From Microcebus murinus (lineage: Eukaryota; Chordata; Mammalia; Primates; Cheirogaleidae): a stretch of 64,000 nucleotides of DNA. Each line of letters starts with the position of its first letter. Within the stretch, counting starts at the first letter, position 1. The position numbers and the translations under genes are program-made. This document shows positions 15,903 through 27,550 of this stretch, piece by piece. The stretch lies in assembly GCF_040939455.1 (NCBI RefSeq), contig NC_134120.1:55133001-55197000 (forward strand), given 5' to 3'. The notes under the pieces are model-generated. The model saw nothing but the letters and a program-made list of their open reading frames with translations, searched no databases and had not been told where the DNA came from.

Positions 15903-16243
15903 CATTTTTTGAATCTATAAGCTATCTCCAAGCCCTCGTTAAAGATCCAAAGTTATACTGAATCACTGATGCAGCATAACTAAATTTACTAGATGAATTA
16001 TTCCCAAGATAGAGGAAAAATTGGGAGCCAGGGAATATAAAACATGACAAAAATAAAAATAAACATAAATCAATTGTAAGAATCATGAGATTACTACTAG
16101 TGCTGGATATAGTCATTATAATGTTTTACCAATTTTAAATCCCATCAAAAATTCTAATAGTATAAGTTAAACTCTGCTCAATATAAACTAACAATTATGT
16201 CAAGGCAAAAACTTATTTCCTTTATTAAAGAATTCCTGAAATA

Positions 16244-16578
<335 letters not shown>

Positions 16579-16614
16579 AGAATTCCTGAAATAAAAAAAA
16601 AAATGTTTTGGAAC

Positions 16615-16740
16615 TAGGCAGAGGTGGTGGTTGCATAACACTGTGGTTATACTAAATGTCACTGACTTTTTATACTTTAAAATGATTAATTTTATGTTAT
16701 ATGAATTTTACTTTAATAAAAATATTACTGAAAAAAGTAT
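16615..16740 (+). mobile_element. L1M 3'-UTR fragment
   Basis: 'aattttatgttatatgaatt' followed by 'actttaataaaaatatt' resembles the 3' terminus of old L1M elements. Confidence 0.5.
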
Positions 16741-17640
16741 CTAAATTTATTAACTAATAACTAAGCATCTAAAAATAAGATAATGGATTCAAGAAATTTT
16801 TCAAGGAAAAAAGACCCTACAGAGACATCATCTAATTCATCTCACTAATGATGATCTGGAAGTACTATATAATTTTGGTGTAATTTTTTTATATCAACAA
16901 AGATATAACTACTACTTTAGATTTAAATAGTGAACTCTCATTATCCAAACAGATTTGAATAAATTTTCAGACGAATTTATCACTTTTCTAATTTATTAAC
17001 AGATTCTTATTATCTGAACCCAGGAACCACAGATGCGAATCATAACATATATCACTCCATTCTAATTCATGCCCTAATTATGATTGCTCCCAAATAATCA
17101 GAATATTAACTAATCATGTAAAAAAATCCCAGAAAGTCACTATTATATATGATTTTGATTTTATTATGTGCATAAAGACTTAATCTATATATTCTTCTAA
17201 TAATCATTATTGACATCATGTATCATAACAAAATTACTTGCCTGACTATCCTCCCAAAGACCATACTGTCAAAGGCAGGAGCCAAGTACTATTTTTTATT
17301 TCCTTGTACTTATACTGCCAAGAAAAGTAAATAGCAACTGAAGGGGTTCAAATGTTTTTCATTCAACACAGTTTTTTTTTTTTTTCTAACTGCACTGGTA
17401 ATAACCATTTCATTTTTCCATGCTGACATATAAATGAATTTATAGTTACTTATTATTTTCTTTTTGTGTGAAAGAGACACAATAAGAAGCCTTCATGTTT
17501 TTTTCCTTAAGCCTTTCCCTTAAGCCTTCATGTCCTTTTCTAGCCCTGATTACATTTCAAACTTAAAGATTTGGGGCTACTTTAATACAAGTGTGTTAAA
17601 TGAGATAAACCAGCTTAATATTTAATGAGTACCTCCTATC
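16741..17640. other. PPP4R1: intron 6, no recognised feature
   Basis: AT-rich unique sequence, with a small local duplication of 'cttaagcctt' near 17505-17530. No coding or RNA signal. Confidence 0.5.
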
Positions 17641-17681
17641 ATTCAAGTTTTGCCTAAATGAAAAAATGGCATTCTACTTAC

Positions 17682-17828
17682 AGCCACAGCTTCTGTTTTC
17701 ACATCATCATTGCTATCTGGGGCAGTCAGCTCTATGAGGACAGGGCACACTTTGGTCTCTACATCAAATCGCTCAATTAGTTCCTGCTCCAGCAGAGCCA
17801 GTAAAGCTGCCTGACTTGTTTTCCTCAC
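17682..17828 (-). CDS. PPP4R1: PPP4R1 exon 6 (codons 147-195)
   Basis: 147-nt exon, 49 codons, phase 0 at both ends, reading VRKTSQAALLALLEQELIER then FDVETKVCPVLIELTAPDSN and ending VKTEAVA. The acceptor 'ctcctag' and donor 'gtaagt' are good. The sequence spans one full HEAT repeat (QAALLALLEQEL / VCPVLIELTAP) plus the inter-repeat Asp-rich turn. Intron 5 upstream is short (623 nt) and contains a large AT palindrome that starts about 100 nt before the acceptor. Confidence 0.97.
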
Positions 17829-17859
17829 CTAGGAGAAAAACAATATAAACAAAGTAAAT

Positions 17860-18025
17860 ATGTAATATAATAAAACTCTTGATTTATAATATAATATAAT
17901 ATAATAATATATTATTATATATTATATATTATTTATTATATTACATATTATCGTATATTATAAATAATATGATATAATATATGATAATATGTAATATAAT
18001 AAATAATAATATAATATAATAAATC
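17860..18025. repeat. AT-only palindromic repeat in intron 5
   Basis: Almost pure A/T. Near-perfect inverted arms lie at 17927-17962 and 17973-18008 (36 bp, one mismatch at 17953/17982) with a 10-nt spacer. The motif 'atatgtaatataataaa' also occurs as a direct repeat at about 17858 and 17986, in each case followed by a 'cttgattt' block, which points to local duplication. Confidence 0.9.
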
Positions 18026-18451
18026 ACTTGATTTTTACGAACTTGAAGACTTCTCATCTCAAAGGGACCCAAAACTGGCAAAATCTGAAAACAAATACTT
18101 GTGGGTTTTTCAATTATTACAAAGACAGAACTTCATAGGCTGTGTTATAATACATGAAGTAGAACACAAAAGCCATCCTTGTAAAAGATATCTCACAAAG
18201 TAACAAATATTTTGAGGGACACCTAGTACAAGTATAAGTGCAAATGCAGTTACTAGGCACTGACTATAATGACATTAAAGAGACCTAGTAGATTTGTCAG
18301 ACTCTCAATACATCTTGTCTAAGACAAATGGTCATTTCTGAAAAACAGAATAATGAAGTGAAAGAGGAAAAAACATTCCAATGAGACCACCTAGGCTAGC
18401 TACATTATGCTACATCAACTTCCCTTAAGAACATGTAAATGGTACTCTTAC

Positions 18452-18594
18452 CTGATTATTCTGATCTGCAAGATATCTAACCACAATAGGTAGCAAGTAT
18501 TTGGAAAAAGCATATGGTATTGAAGGCCGGTTTTCTTGACAAAACAATGCAATATGAGGCACCTGTTCCATCAGTTCCGCTCTCACAGTTGGTT
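18452..18594 (-). CDS. PPP4R1: PPP4R1 exon 5 (codons 99-146)
   Basis: 143-nt exon. Its first two bases AA complete a Glu codon split after G in exon 4, and it ends on a codon boundary. It reads EPTVRAELMEQVPHIALFCQ, then SIPYAFSKYLLPIVVRYLAD and QNNQ. 'PTVRAELMEQVPHIA' and 'NNQ|VRKTSQAALL' are canonical HEAT turn sequences with the conserved Arg after Val. Acceptor 'tttcaatag', donor 'CAG|gtaaga'. Confidence 0.97.
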
Positions 18595-19980
18595 CTATTG
18601 AAATAACAGCAATGTGAGCAAACATATTCTCCCACAGTAACAAAATCTTTATCTAGGCTTCACACTACCTAAGCAGGCTTGGGACTTTCATCTTCAGCAC
18701 AAAAAAGACTTACAAAAACATTCTCTGTGCAATTCTTTTCACAGCCATACACAGGTCAATCCCATGAGTAAAAGTAGGACCTTAACCCCCAACCCAAGCT
18801 TCTGTTGTTTATAGTATACATTGAGTATGTAAGTATCTCTTATAATAAATGAATTATTTACCACCTACATTATGTCACATGGTGCTAGTAGTTAAATATC
18901 TGATATTTTCATCAATATTATGATATGATATGATCTATGAACTCCACTATTTAAGAACCTCCTAGTTCAAGTCATCAGATCTGGCTTCTAATCTTAGTTC
19001 AGTCAATGAATTAAAGATTTATAATTAACTTAGCAAAGATTAAAAGAGGATAAATGAGTATCAAAGGAGACAGATTTAAAAAACAACTTTGAAAGACCCA
19101 AGTGTAAATGGAAAATTTAAATGTTAGAAATATGGCATTTCAAATCTCTGGGTTTCAAAAGGATGAACTGTCCAATAAGTAACATAGGAAAATCAGCTAG
19201 TTATCCGGAAAAAAGATCCTTACTGCACACAATACATAAATTCCAGGTGAATAAAGTTCTAAACTTTTATTTAAAAAAAAAAAGATCAAAAGCACTAAAA
19301 GATAACATTAAAAGGAATGTTTAATCTTTAAGTGGGAAAACAAAACCCAAAAAACAACTAAAAGACAAGCTAATTTCACTTTATAAAAACTTCAATACAG
19401 ATAAGAGATCATACTCAGTTAAAAGGCAAAAGAGTCTAAGAGAAGATGTATGCTTAACAAAGTATTAGGAAGTAAAATATACAAGGAACATGAATATAAT
19501 AAAAAGGATACAAATGGGCAATTCATAGAGGACACCCAAGTGACTGAAACACAGAAAGGATGAATTATCTGTAATAAGTTATTACAATAGACATTACTGG
19601 AACTTTTGTACCTATTAATGATTGTATTATTAAAGTCACCTTAAGGTAGCTACGCATGAATGTGTCCATTGGAATTTCAAATTTCAACAAAGAGAAATTA
19701 ATATAGCTATCAGTAGAAGACATATTAGCGTTTTTACAAAGCTCAGAATCTTATCAACAAACCAATATTTGCAATTTCTATGATACTGTTGTGCCATGGG
19801 AAGTTAGATTTGAACAAAATAGAGTGCTTCTGTTTTTAAGAAAACCTAAATTCTTAAAAAGTAGACATACAGGCCTCTATTTTTCTCCTGAATTTGTTAA
19901 TTTAACACTAACTTAATCACTTACAGATATTTTTGAAGCAAAAGGATAGTTACAGTTAAGAATGTAATCAGCAACTTTTC
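18595..19980. other. PPP4R1: intron 4 (5' part), no recognised feature
   Basis: AT-rich unique DNA without a clear repeat family. An open frame of 67 codons at 19121 shows no recognisable features. Confidence 0.45.
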
Positions 19981-21560
<1,580 letters not shown>

Positions 21561-22545
21561 CTTCAAATATGTTATTTCTAAGTTTGGTCATAAATTTTTA
21601 ACTTGTTTGAATTCCAAATATACACATCCAGGCATAGAAAATAAACGTAATAAAAACACATACATACACATCTAATATACACACATGAAATCAACATAAA
21701 ATTAGTCCTAGTTGTTATCTAGGAGCCTGCAACCCTGAGCCTGGTAGATAAAAACACTGTGGGAATGTCCCACAATGAAAGATAAATCAAACACCAAATT
21801 CCCATGAAGACTCACTAAAGAGGAACTCACAATCCAAATCTATAAAAAAAGACAAGAAAATTATCCTTCAGTAGCCAAAAGATTAAGATCCAATGGAAAG
21901 ATTAACTATTATAAATAATCTTTTAGAGGTTTCAATCATTTTAAACATTCTGTTTTTTTTTAAACATTCTGTTTTAAAGATATAAAAAATGAAAAGCAAC
22001 TGAAAAGAATATGAGAATAGGGAAAGAAAAACAAGATCTGAAAATAAAGCACCTGAGACTCCTGAAAATGAAAAATGGAGTTAACGGCAATGAAAAATTG
22101 AACAGTCAGATGAAAGGTTAGACTTCAGTAGCAAATACTTTGCTGATAGAAATTAGCAAAAGGAGATAAATAACTGAAAAATAAGAACAGTTAAAATCCA
22201 CAGAAAAATACAATATACTTTTACCTAATAAGAGTTCTATATTCTCAACCACGTAAAATATGTCTATTCAAACAAAACAACTTTTAATAAAAGGATTTTA
22301 AGATAAAGGAGAAGCAATATTCAAATATTAAAAGATGAAATTTCCCATATCTAATGGAAAGATAAGAATAATCCTCAAACTCAAGAAGCAGGGAACATCC
22401 TGAGTAGAATAAACAACAACAAAAAATTGTACCTAAATACAACACAGTGAAACTCTACAACATTAAGGAAAGGAAATTTAAAAAGCAATCAGGAAGAGAA
22501 AGGCAAAGGCAAAATTAGACTAGCAGACTTCTCAATAGTAACAAT

Positions 22546-23186
22546 AGCTGGGAACAGTGGCTCACACCTGTAATGCTATTATAGCACTTTGGAAGACCAA
22601 GGTGGGAGGATAGCTTAAGCCTGGGAGTTTGAGACCAGCTTAAGCAACATAGCAAAACACCCTCTGCCAAAAATTTTAAAAAAAGAAAAATAAGCCGGTG
22701 TGGTGGTGCACACCTGTAGTCCAAGCTCCTCAGGAGGCTGAGGCACAAGGAACACTTTAGCCCAAGAGGTGCAGTAAGTTATGACGACACCACTGCATGC
22801 CTGCCCAGGCAAGAGAGCAAGACCTCATCTTTTTTTTTTTTTTTCAGACAGAGTCTCACTCTGTTGCCTGGGATAGAGTGCCCTTGCGTTAGCCTAGCTC
22901 ACAGCAACCTCCAACTCCTGGGTTCAAGCAATCCTTTTGCCTCAGCCTCCTAAGTAGCTGGGACTACAGGCATGCGCCACCATGCCTGGCTGATTTTTTC
23001 TATATATTTTTAGTTGGCCAATTAATTTCTTTCTATTTTTAGTAGACACAGGGTCTCACGCTTGGCTGGTCTCGAACTCTGGACCTTGAGCGACCCGACC
23101 ACCTCCATCTCCCAGAGTGCTAGGATTAGTGCGTGAGCCACTGTGCACGGCCAACAAGACCCCATCTTTAAAAAAAAAAAAAAAAA
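22546..23186 (+). mobile_element. old Alu interrupted by a second Alu
   Basis: The outer copy starts 'agctgggaacagtggctcac' and its 3' end and A-tail continue after 23167. The interruption carries a 13-nt duplication ('caagacctcatct' at 22818 and 'caagaccccatct' at 23155). Confidence 0.9.
22831..23154 (-). mobile_element. Alu nested in an Alu tail
   Basis: Dimeric strepsirrhine Alu in opposite orientation to its host, so the two copies can pair as an inverted repeat. Confidence 0.92.
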
Positions 23187-23559
23187 GGAATAATAATAGC
23201 AAGAAGAAATAGAATAATATTGAAACTATCAATTAGATTTCTACACTTTGCTATATGATCAATTAAGCGTAATGGTGAAATAAAAACATTTCAGACAAAG
23301 GAAAAAGGATATAATACTGCTATATCCTTGTCCACAGATGTCCTCTCAGAAGAAACTGAACCAAGAGTAGGATAAAAGATGTGTTGAGGAGGGAAAAAAC
23401 CTGGCAAATTTAGTATTAAATCTAAACAAGTATTTACTATATAAAATAAAAGTGGATGATAAAGTTAGGGGAATAATAAAAATATCAAGATAAAAGCTGA
23501 TGAAGATAAGGTGTAAGAAAGATTTAAAGATTCTAAACTGCTGCTTTGTTTAGGAGGAT

Positions 23560-24280
23560 GGATCTATTCACTCACTTCAGGGTTATCTATTATTCACCAG
23601 GTTTTATCTCACTTGGACATCACAACCAGCCCAGCCTACCTACCCAGTTAGAAACGTCAGGGTCAATTCCTCTCTCTCCCTCACTCTATCCAGAGGTTAG
23701 CTCTGGAATCCCTTGCAGCAGTTCAATTTCTCTCAAACAACTCATCCTTATTAACAATTAGTAGAGTCTCCCAATTAGTCTTCCTTTCACCTATCTTTTT
23801 CATCAAGTCAGTTCATACTGATGCATTATTATTCTAAATCACAAGAAAGGTAAACTGTTTAGCATGGCACATTATAAACCTTTACAATCTAGCCCTCACA
23901 TACCTTGTTTAACAGCCACGTTTTTCTAAGCTGGAGACTCAGCAGCTTAGTGTAGTTGTCAGGTTGGCCTCGTTCTTGACCAAACGGGCCACCCCCTTGA
24001 ACTCCTCAGGCCTCCAAACCTACCTTTTCCTCTCCTGAGTATGCCCTTTCTCCTCTCTGCACCTCACCATTCTACCAAATCCAACTCAAATGTCACTAAC
24101 TTTCTGAAGCCAGCCCAATTTGTCCCCATTATAATTTATTGTTTATATGTTGGTTACAGTCACTAAACTGTTAGTTCAATGACAGAAATTCTTACTTATC
24201 TTAATAACTGTTCTAGCATTAAATCTAGAACTTGGCATAAATTATGTACTGTTTTATGTATACTGAATGAATGGAAAGTA
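23560..24280 (+). mobile_element. L2 LINE 3'-end remnant
   Basis: 'ccaactcaaatgtcactaac' (24080) and 'agaacttggcataaattatg' followed by 'actgaatgaatg' match, in order, the known L2 3' landmarks. Confidence 0.65.
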
Positions 24281-25420
24281 TAAATATCAATAAAAATATT
24301 TATCACAAACTTACAAACTTGAGAACATATTTAAAACAGATATACACACATACATATATATTTATAAGAAACAACACTAGAGTTGGTAAACAGGTTAAAA
24401 AAAATACAAATTTTCCTTAAAGAGTATCTGTCTCTACTAAGAAGGTACAACCAAAATAGGCTGTTACAGTGCCACAAATGTAAGTTAAATGATTATTTAA
24501 TGTATATTAAATAAAAAAATAAGTAAAAATTAAATTTCATGAGACCCTCCTAAAACCATTCTAGAACAACCACATATACATAAGCAAAGACAGATTATTA
24601 GTTAAGCTTACAGAAGTTATGTTCATCCCGTAAGAAAATTTAAAATACATAAGGCTTATGTAAACAGTTAACTTAGTCCCATAAAATTGTTTACCAAAAG
24701 AGGAAACTCATCTAAAAATTAGAAGATGAGACTTCCTGACATGCTAAGAAGTTTATCAGAGATTGAAAATATATTTTAATAAAGACATAATGGATTTAAG
24801 AAAAAGGTTTTTTAAAATTTATTTTTGGATTTTTTCTAAAATCAAGTATAAAAGTCTGCTTAAAATTTAATATTAGCTTAAAATGGCAAGTTTTGTAATA
24901 TATAGTTTACCACAAGAAAAGATATATTTATGAAAACTTTAACATCACCATTTTCTAGGCCTCACATAAGTTTACCTCTTTCTTAAGCAGACCCTCTTAT
25001 CTTCACTTTAGAAATAAATCAGGTTTAGTTTTACAAATGGATAACTGACTTTCATTGCAAGTGAACAAGCACACAGAGAAAAAAAGCACATTACATTTAT
25101 AGCCCCCTCCATCTCTTCTAATTTATTCTAAATTATTTTTTAAATTTATTATTCATCCTAAAATAAAATGCATGATACAAAATAATGTTCTTACATTTGC
25201 TTTGATGAAAACTTTTCAAAATTAAACCAAATGAGCCTATTATAAAATGTTCAGATCTTGGTAACAGATTTTATTTTGTTGTTACTGATGAATTTGTTAC
25301 TTAGGAAATCTTTTAAAGAAATCTCATATCACATTAACTTTTTCATTAGTTTTTAGAAACACATATTTGATTTAAAAATCTTCCTAGAAATAGGGTAAAT
25401 TCACTTTCTCTGCATAAACA
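24281..25420. other. PPP4R1: intron 4 (3' part), no recognised feature
   Basis: AT-rich unique sequence. Nothing beyond short A/T runs is visible. Confidence 0.5.
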
Positions 25421-25425
25421 TATAC

Positions 25426-25532
25426 CTGAATCTTCAGCCAATCTGCTAATTCTTTCCAAAACAGCAATACAATCCCTTTCATCATCGCAGACTTCCCTCA
25501 ATGTATCCAGCAAACTCCGGGCCACCATTTGT
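25426..25532 (-). CDS. PPP4R1: PPP4R1 exon 4 (codons 63-99)
   Basis: 107-nt exon, phases 2 in and 1 out. The first A completes Arg (AG|A), then QMVARSLLDTLREVCDDERD and CIAVLERISRLAEDS follow, and a final G begins the Glu completed in exon 5. It carries the first recognisable HEAT-like helix pair (VARSLLDTLREV / CIAVLERISRLA). Acceptor 'ctgtatag', donor 'TCAG|gtatat'. An in-frame ATG within the exon would allow a shorter product only if upstream exons were skipped. Confidence 0.97.
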
Positions 25533-26332
25533 CTATACAGAAAAATAAAATCAAATAGTTAATATCTAGAACTTTAAAAGACAAACTCCATATAGTTTTT
25601 AATAAAATTTTCCCTTATTACATTAATAAAACATATATTAAGCATGCAATTTCTTAAGTGGCAAATGCCAGTATTGATTTTAACAACATTAAATATTTAC
25701 CAACATATATTTTCTTATCTTTATTAACTGATTTGACAAATTTATAACATCAGTGAAAATTCAGTCATCCATCAATTATCATAATGGAAAAACATATTCC
25801 TCATTATACATTTACATATTATACATTTACATATTTTATTGGCATGAGTTTTATATACCTATACTGAAAAAATTTGAACAAAGACTTTTTGATTTCCCAG
25901 AAAAGTCTGATATAGGTGGTCTGGGGACAACAGATGGAGAGACACTGCAGTATGAAGAGAGCTAGAGCTGGGTCACCACTGTGCCCCAATGCCCTTGAGC
26001 ATCAGCTGGCACACAGTAAGAATACAATACCATCTATCTGTCCAAGGAACATATTCCCCAACAAGCAACTTACACGAATACCAAAATTATGCCTAATGGC
26101 AAAAATGCAATGGTATTATTTTGCCAAAAAGCAAAGAAAGAATCCTGTATGTTTACTAGGATTAAGGAATAAACAACTAAAAAAACAGATCATGCTTTGA
26201 TTATTAATAAAACTTGATTACTCAGATTATGCATGTTAATACATATTTCAAACTGGTTAATTTTATGTTTCCTATTGAAATTTAAAAAACCACCCTTCTA
26301 CTTCCACTTTAATGAAAAAAATATACACATAC
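25533..26332. other. PPP4R1: intron 3, no recognised feature
   Basis: 800-nt AT-rich intron with a small tandem 'catttacatattata' duplication near 25808-25835. No mobile element recognised. Confidence 0.55.
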
Positions 26333-26468
26333 CTGTTAAAAACGTTCTCACTTGCAGCATACTTGTCCAATCTCCCCAGTGGCGTCAACATTTCATCTTG
26401 TGAGACAAAGTCCAGGGCTGAAGGTATAATAATCACATCAGACTCTGAGCTGTAGTCATCCACACCAA
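26333..26468 (-). CDS. PPP4R1: PPP4R1 exon 3 (codons 18-63)
   Basis: 136-nt exon. The first two bases TT complete a Phe codon begun by T at the end of exon 2. It then reads GVDDYSSESDVIIIPSALDF and VSQDEMLTPLGRLDKYAASE, ending NVFN plus AG. This acidic N-terminal segment precedes the HEAT repeats. 'DEMLTPLGRLDKYA' is the most conserved piece and identifies the gene. Acceptor 'tctgatag', donor 'ACAG|gtatgt'. Confidence 0.97.
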
Positions 26469-26825
26469 CTATCAGAGACATCAGAAATACTCCTTATAAC
26501 ACTTTGAAACTAAAATACACCCCTTGCCTGTCTGCAGCAGCATAAGTATGTTTCTGGAATGGTATAAAGAATCATAAGAGAATCTTAGAATCAATCCAGA
26601 AGCCATGAATAATGGAAGGATGCTTCCTCTCCTTTTCCTACAGGAATATTATAATTGCCTCTAAAACAACAAGGGTCAGAGGTCATAGAAACTCAGAATG
26701 TGGGAAACAGCGATCAGAGTCTTGAGAACTTTACACGTTCAATCAGGACTCTAACAACTTGTGAATAAATACACAAAAAGTTGAACACTGATACAGCTAA
26801 TTCCTGCAATGTACAAGATAAAGCT

Positions 26826-27184
26826 AAAGGCTGAGGCAGGGGGATCTCTAGAGGTCAGGTGTTTGAGACCAGCCTAAGCAACAGTGAGACCCCATCTCTA
26901 CTAAAAATAGAAAGAAATTAGTCAGACAACTAAAAAATATATATTGAAAAAAAAAAAAATAGCTGGCTATGGTGGCGCATGCCTATAGTCCCAGCTACTC
27001 AGAAGGCTGAATCACTCCCTGGTGGTCTAGTGGTTAGGATTCGGCGCTCTCTCTCAGAAGGCTGAGGCAGAAGGATTGCTTGAGCCCAGGAGTTTGAGGT
27101 TGCTGTGAGATAGACTGACACCACAGTACTTAGCACTGGCAACAGAGCAAGACTCTGTCTAAAATAAATAAACAAATAAATAAG
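26826..27184 (+). mobile_element. 5'-truncated Alu hosting a tRNA-Glu fragment
   Basis: It begins inside the left arm ('aaggctgaggcaggggga'), continues through the linker 'agaaagaaattagtcagaca' and ends in a (aata)n tail. A 55-nt insertion interrupts the right arm at 27011-27065, counting the duplicated target. Confidence 0.9.
27016..27051 (+). pseudogene. retroposed 5' half of tRNA-Glu(CUC)
   Basis: 36 nt that I recognise as positions 1-36 of mammalian nuclear tRNA-Glu(CUC): acceptor strand 'tccctgg', D arm 'tggtctagtggttaggat', anticodon stem 'cggcg', then 'ctctc' ending with the anticodon CTC. Nothing 3' of the anticodon is present. It is bounded by exact 13-nt direct repeats 'ctcagaaggctga' at 26998-27010 and 27053-27065, with five extra bases 'atcac' on the 5' side and one on the 3' side. 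There is no A-tail. It cannot make a tRNA. Confidence 0.9.
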
Positions 27185-27254
27185 CAAGCTAATAAAACTG
27201 GTATCTGATTTCCTTTAATAGAAGAAAGCTAAAAACCATTAGTAGTATTTATAT

Positions 27255-27550
27255 TCATTAAACAAACATTTATTAGATACATTTGTGTCAAGTACTAGGC
27301 TAGATGCTGGGGAAATAGCAATAAAACTACTAATGTTTCTGCCTGCAAAAAGATAATATTTTACTGAGAAAATAATCTATTTTAAAATGATTATTATAAT
27401 GAAGGTATGTACAAACTGCTAGGTCAGAAATCTACTCAAGATGCAGGAGGAAGAAGAGAAGACCAAGAAAGAGAGGCCAAAAACTAACCAGAAGGTAATG
27501 ATTCAAAGGAACATAGCAAAGAAAAGTTTGAAGGTGTAATTAAATAGCAT
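27255..27550 (-). mobile_element. L2-like LINE remnant
   Basis: 'aacaaacatttattagatac' then 'aggctagatgctggggaaat' is the antisense L2 3' end. The rest is decayed. Confidence 0.5.

Larger units (their letters stand above)
21990..23480 (+). mobile_element. L1M 5'-region remnant, intron 4
   Basis: 'agaagcagggaacatcctga' and 'ggcaaaattagactagcaga', with continuation after the nested Alus in 'aaacatttcagacaaaggaa', follow the order of ORF1-side L1M sequence. The call is by resemblance. Confidence 0.5.

Noticed and set aside
17927..18008. AT palindrome as a miRNA precursor
   Set aside because: Arms are pure A/T low complexity and could pair with themselves in many registers; no precedent for such precursors.
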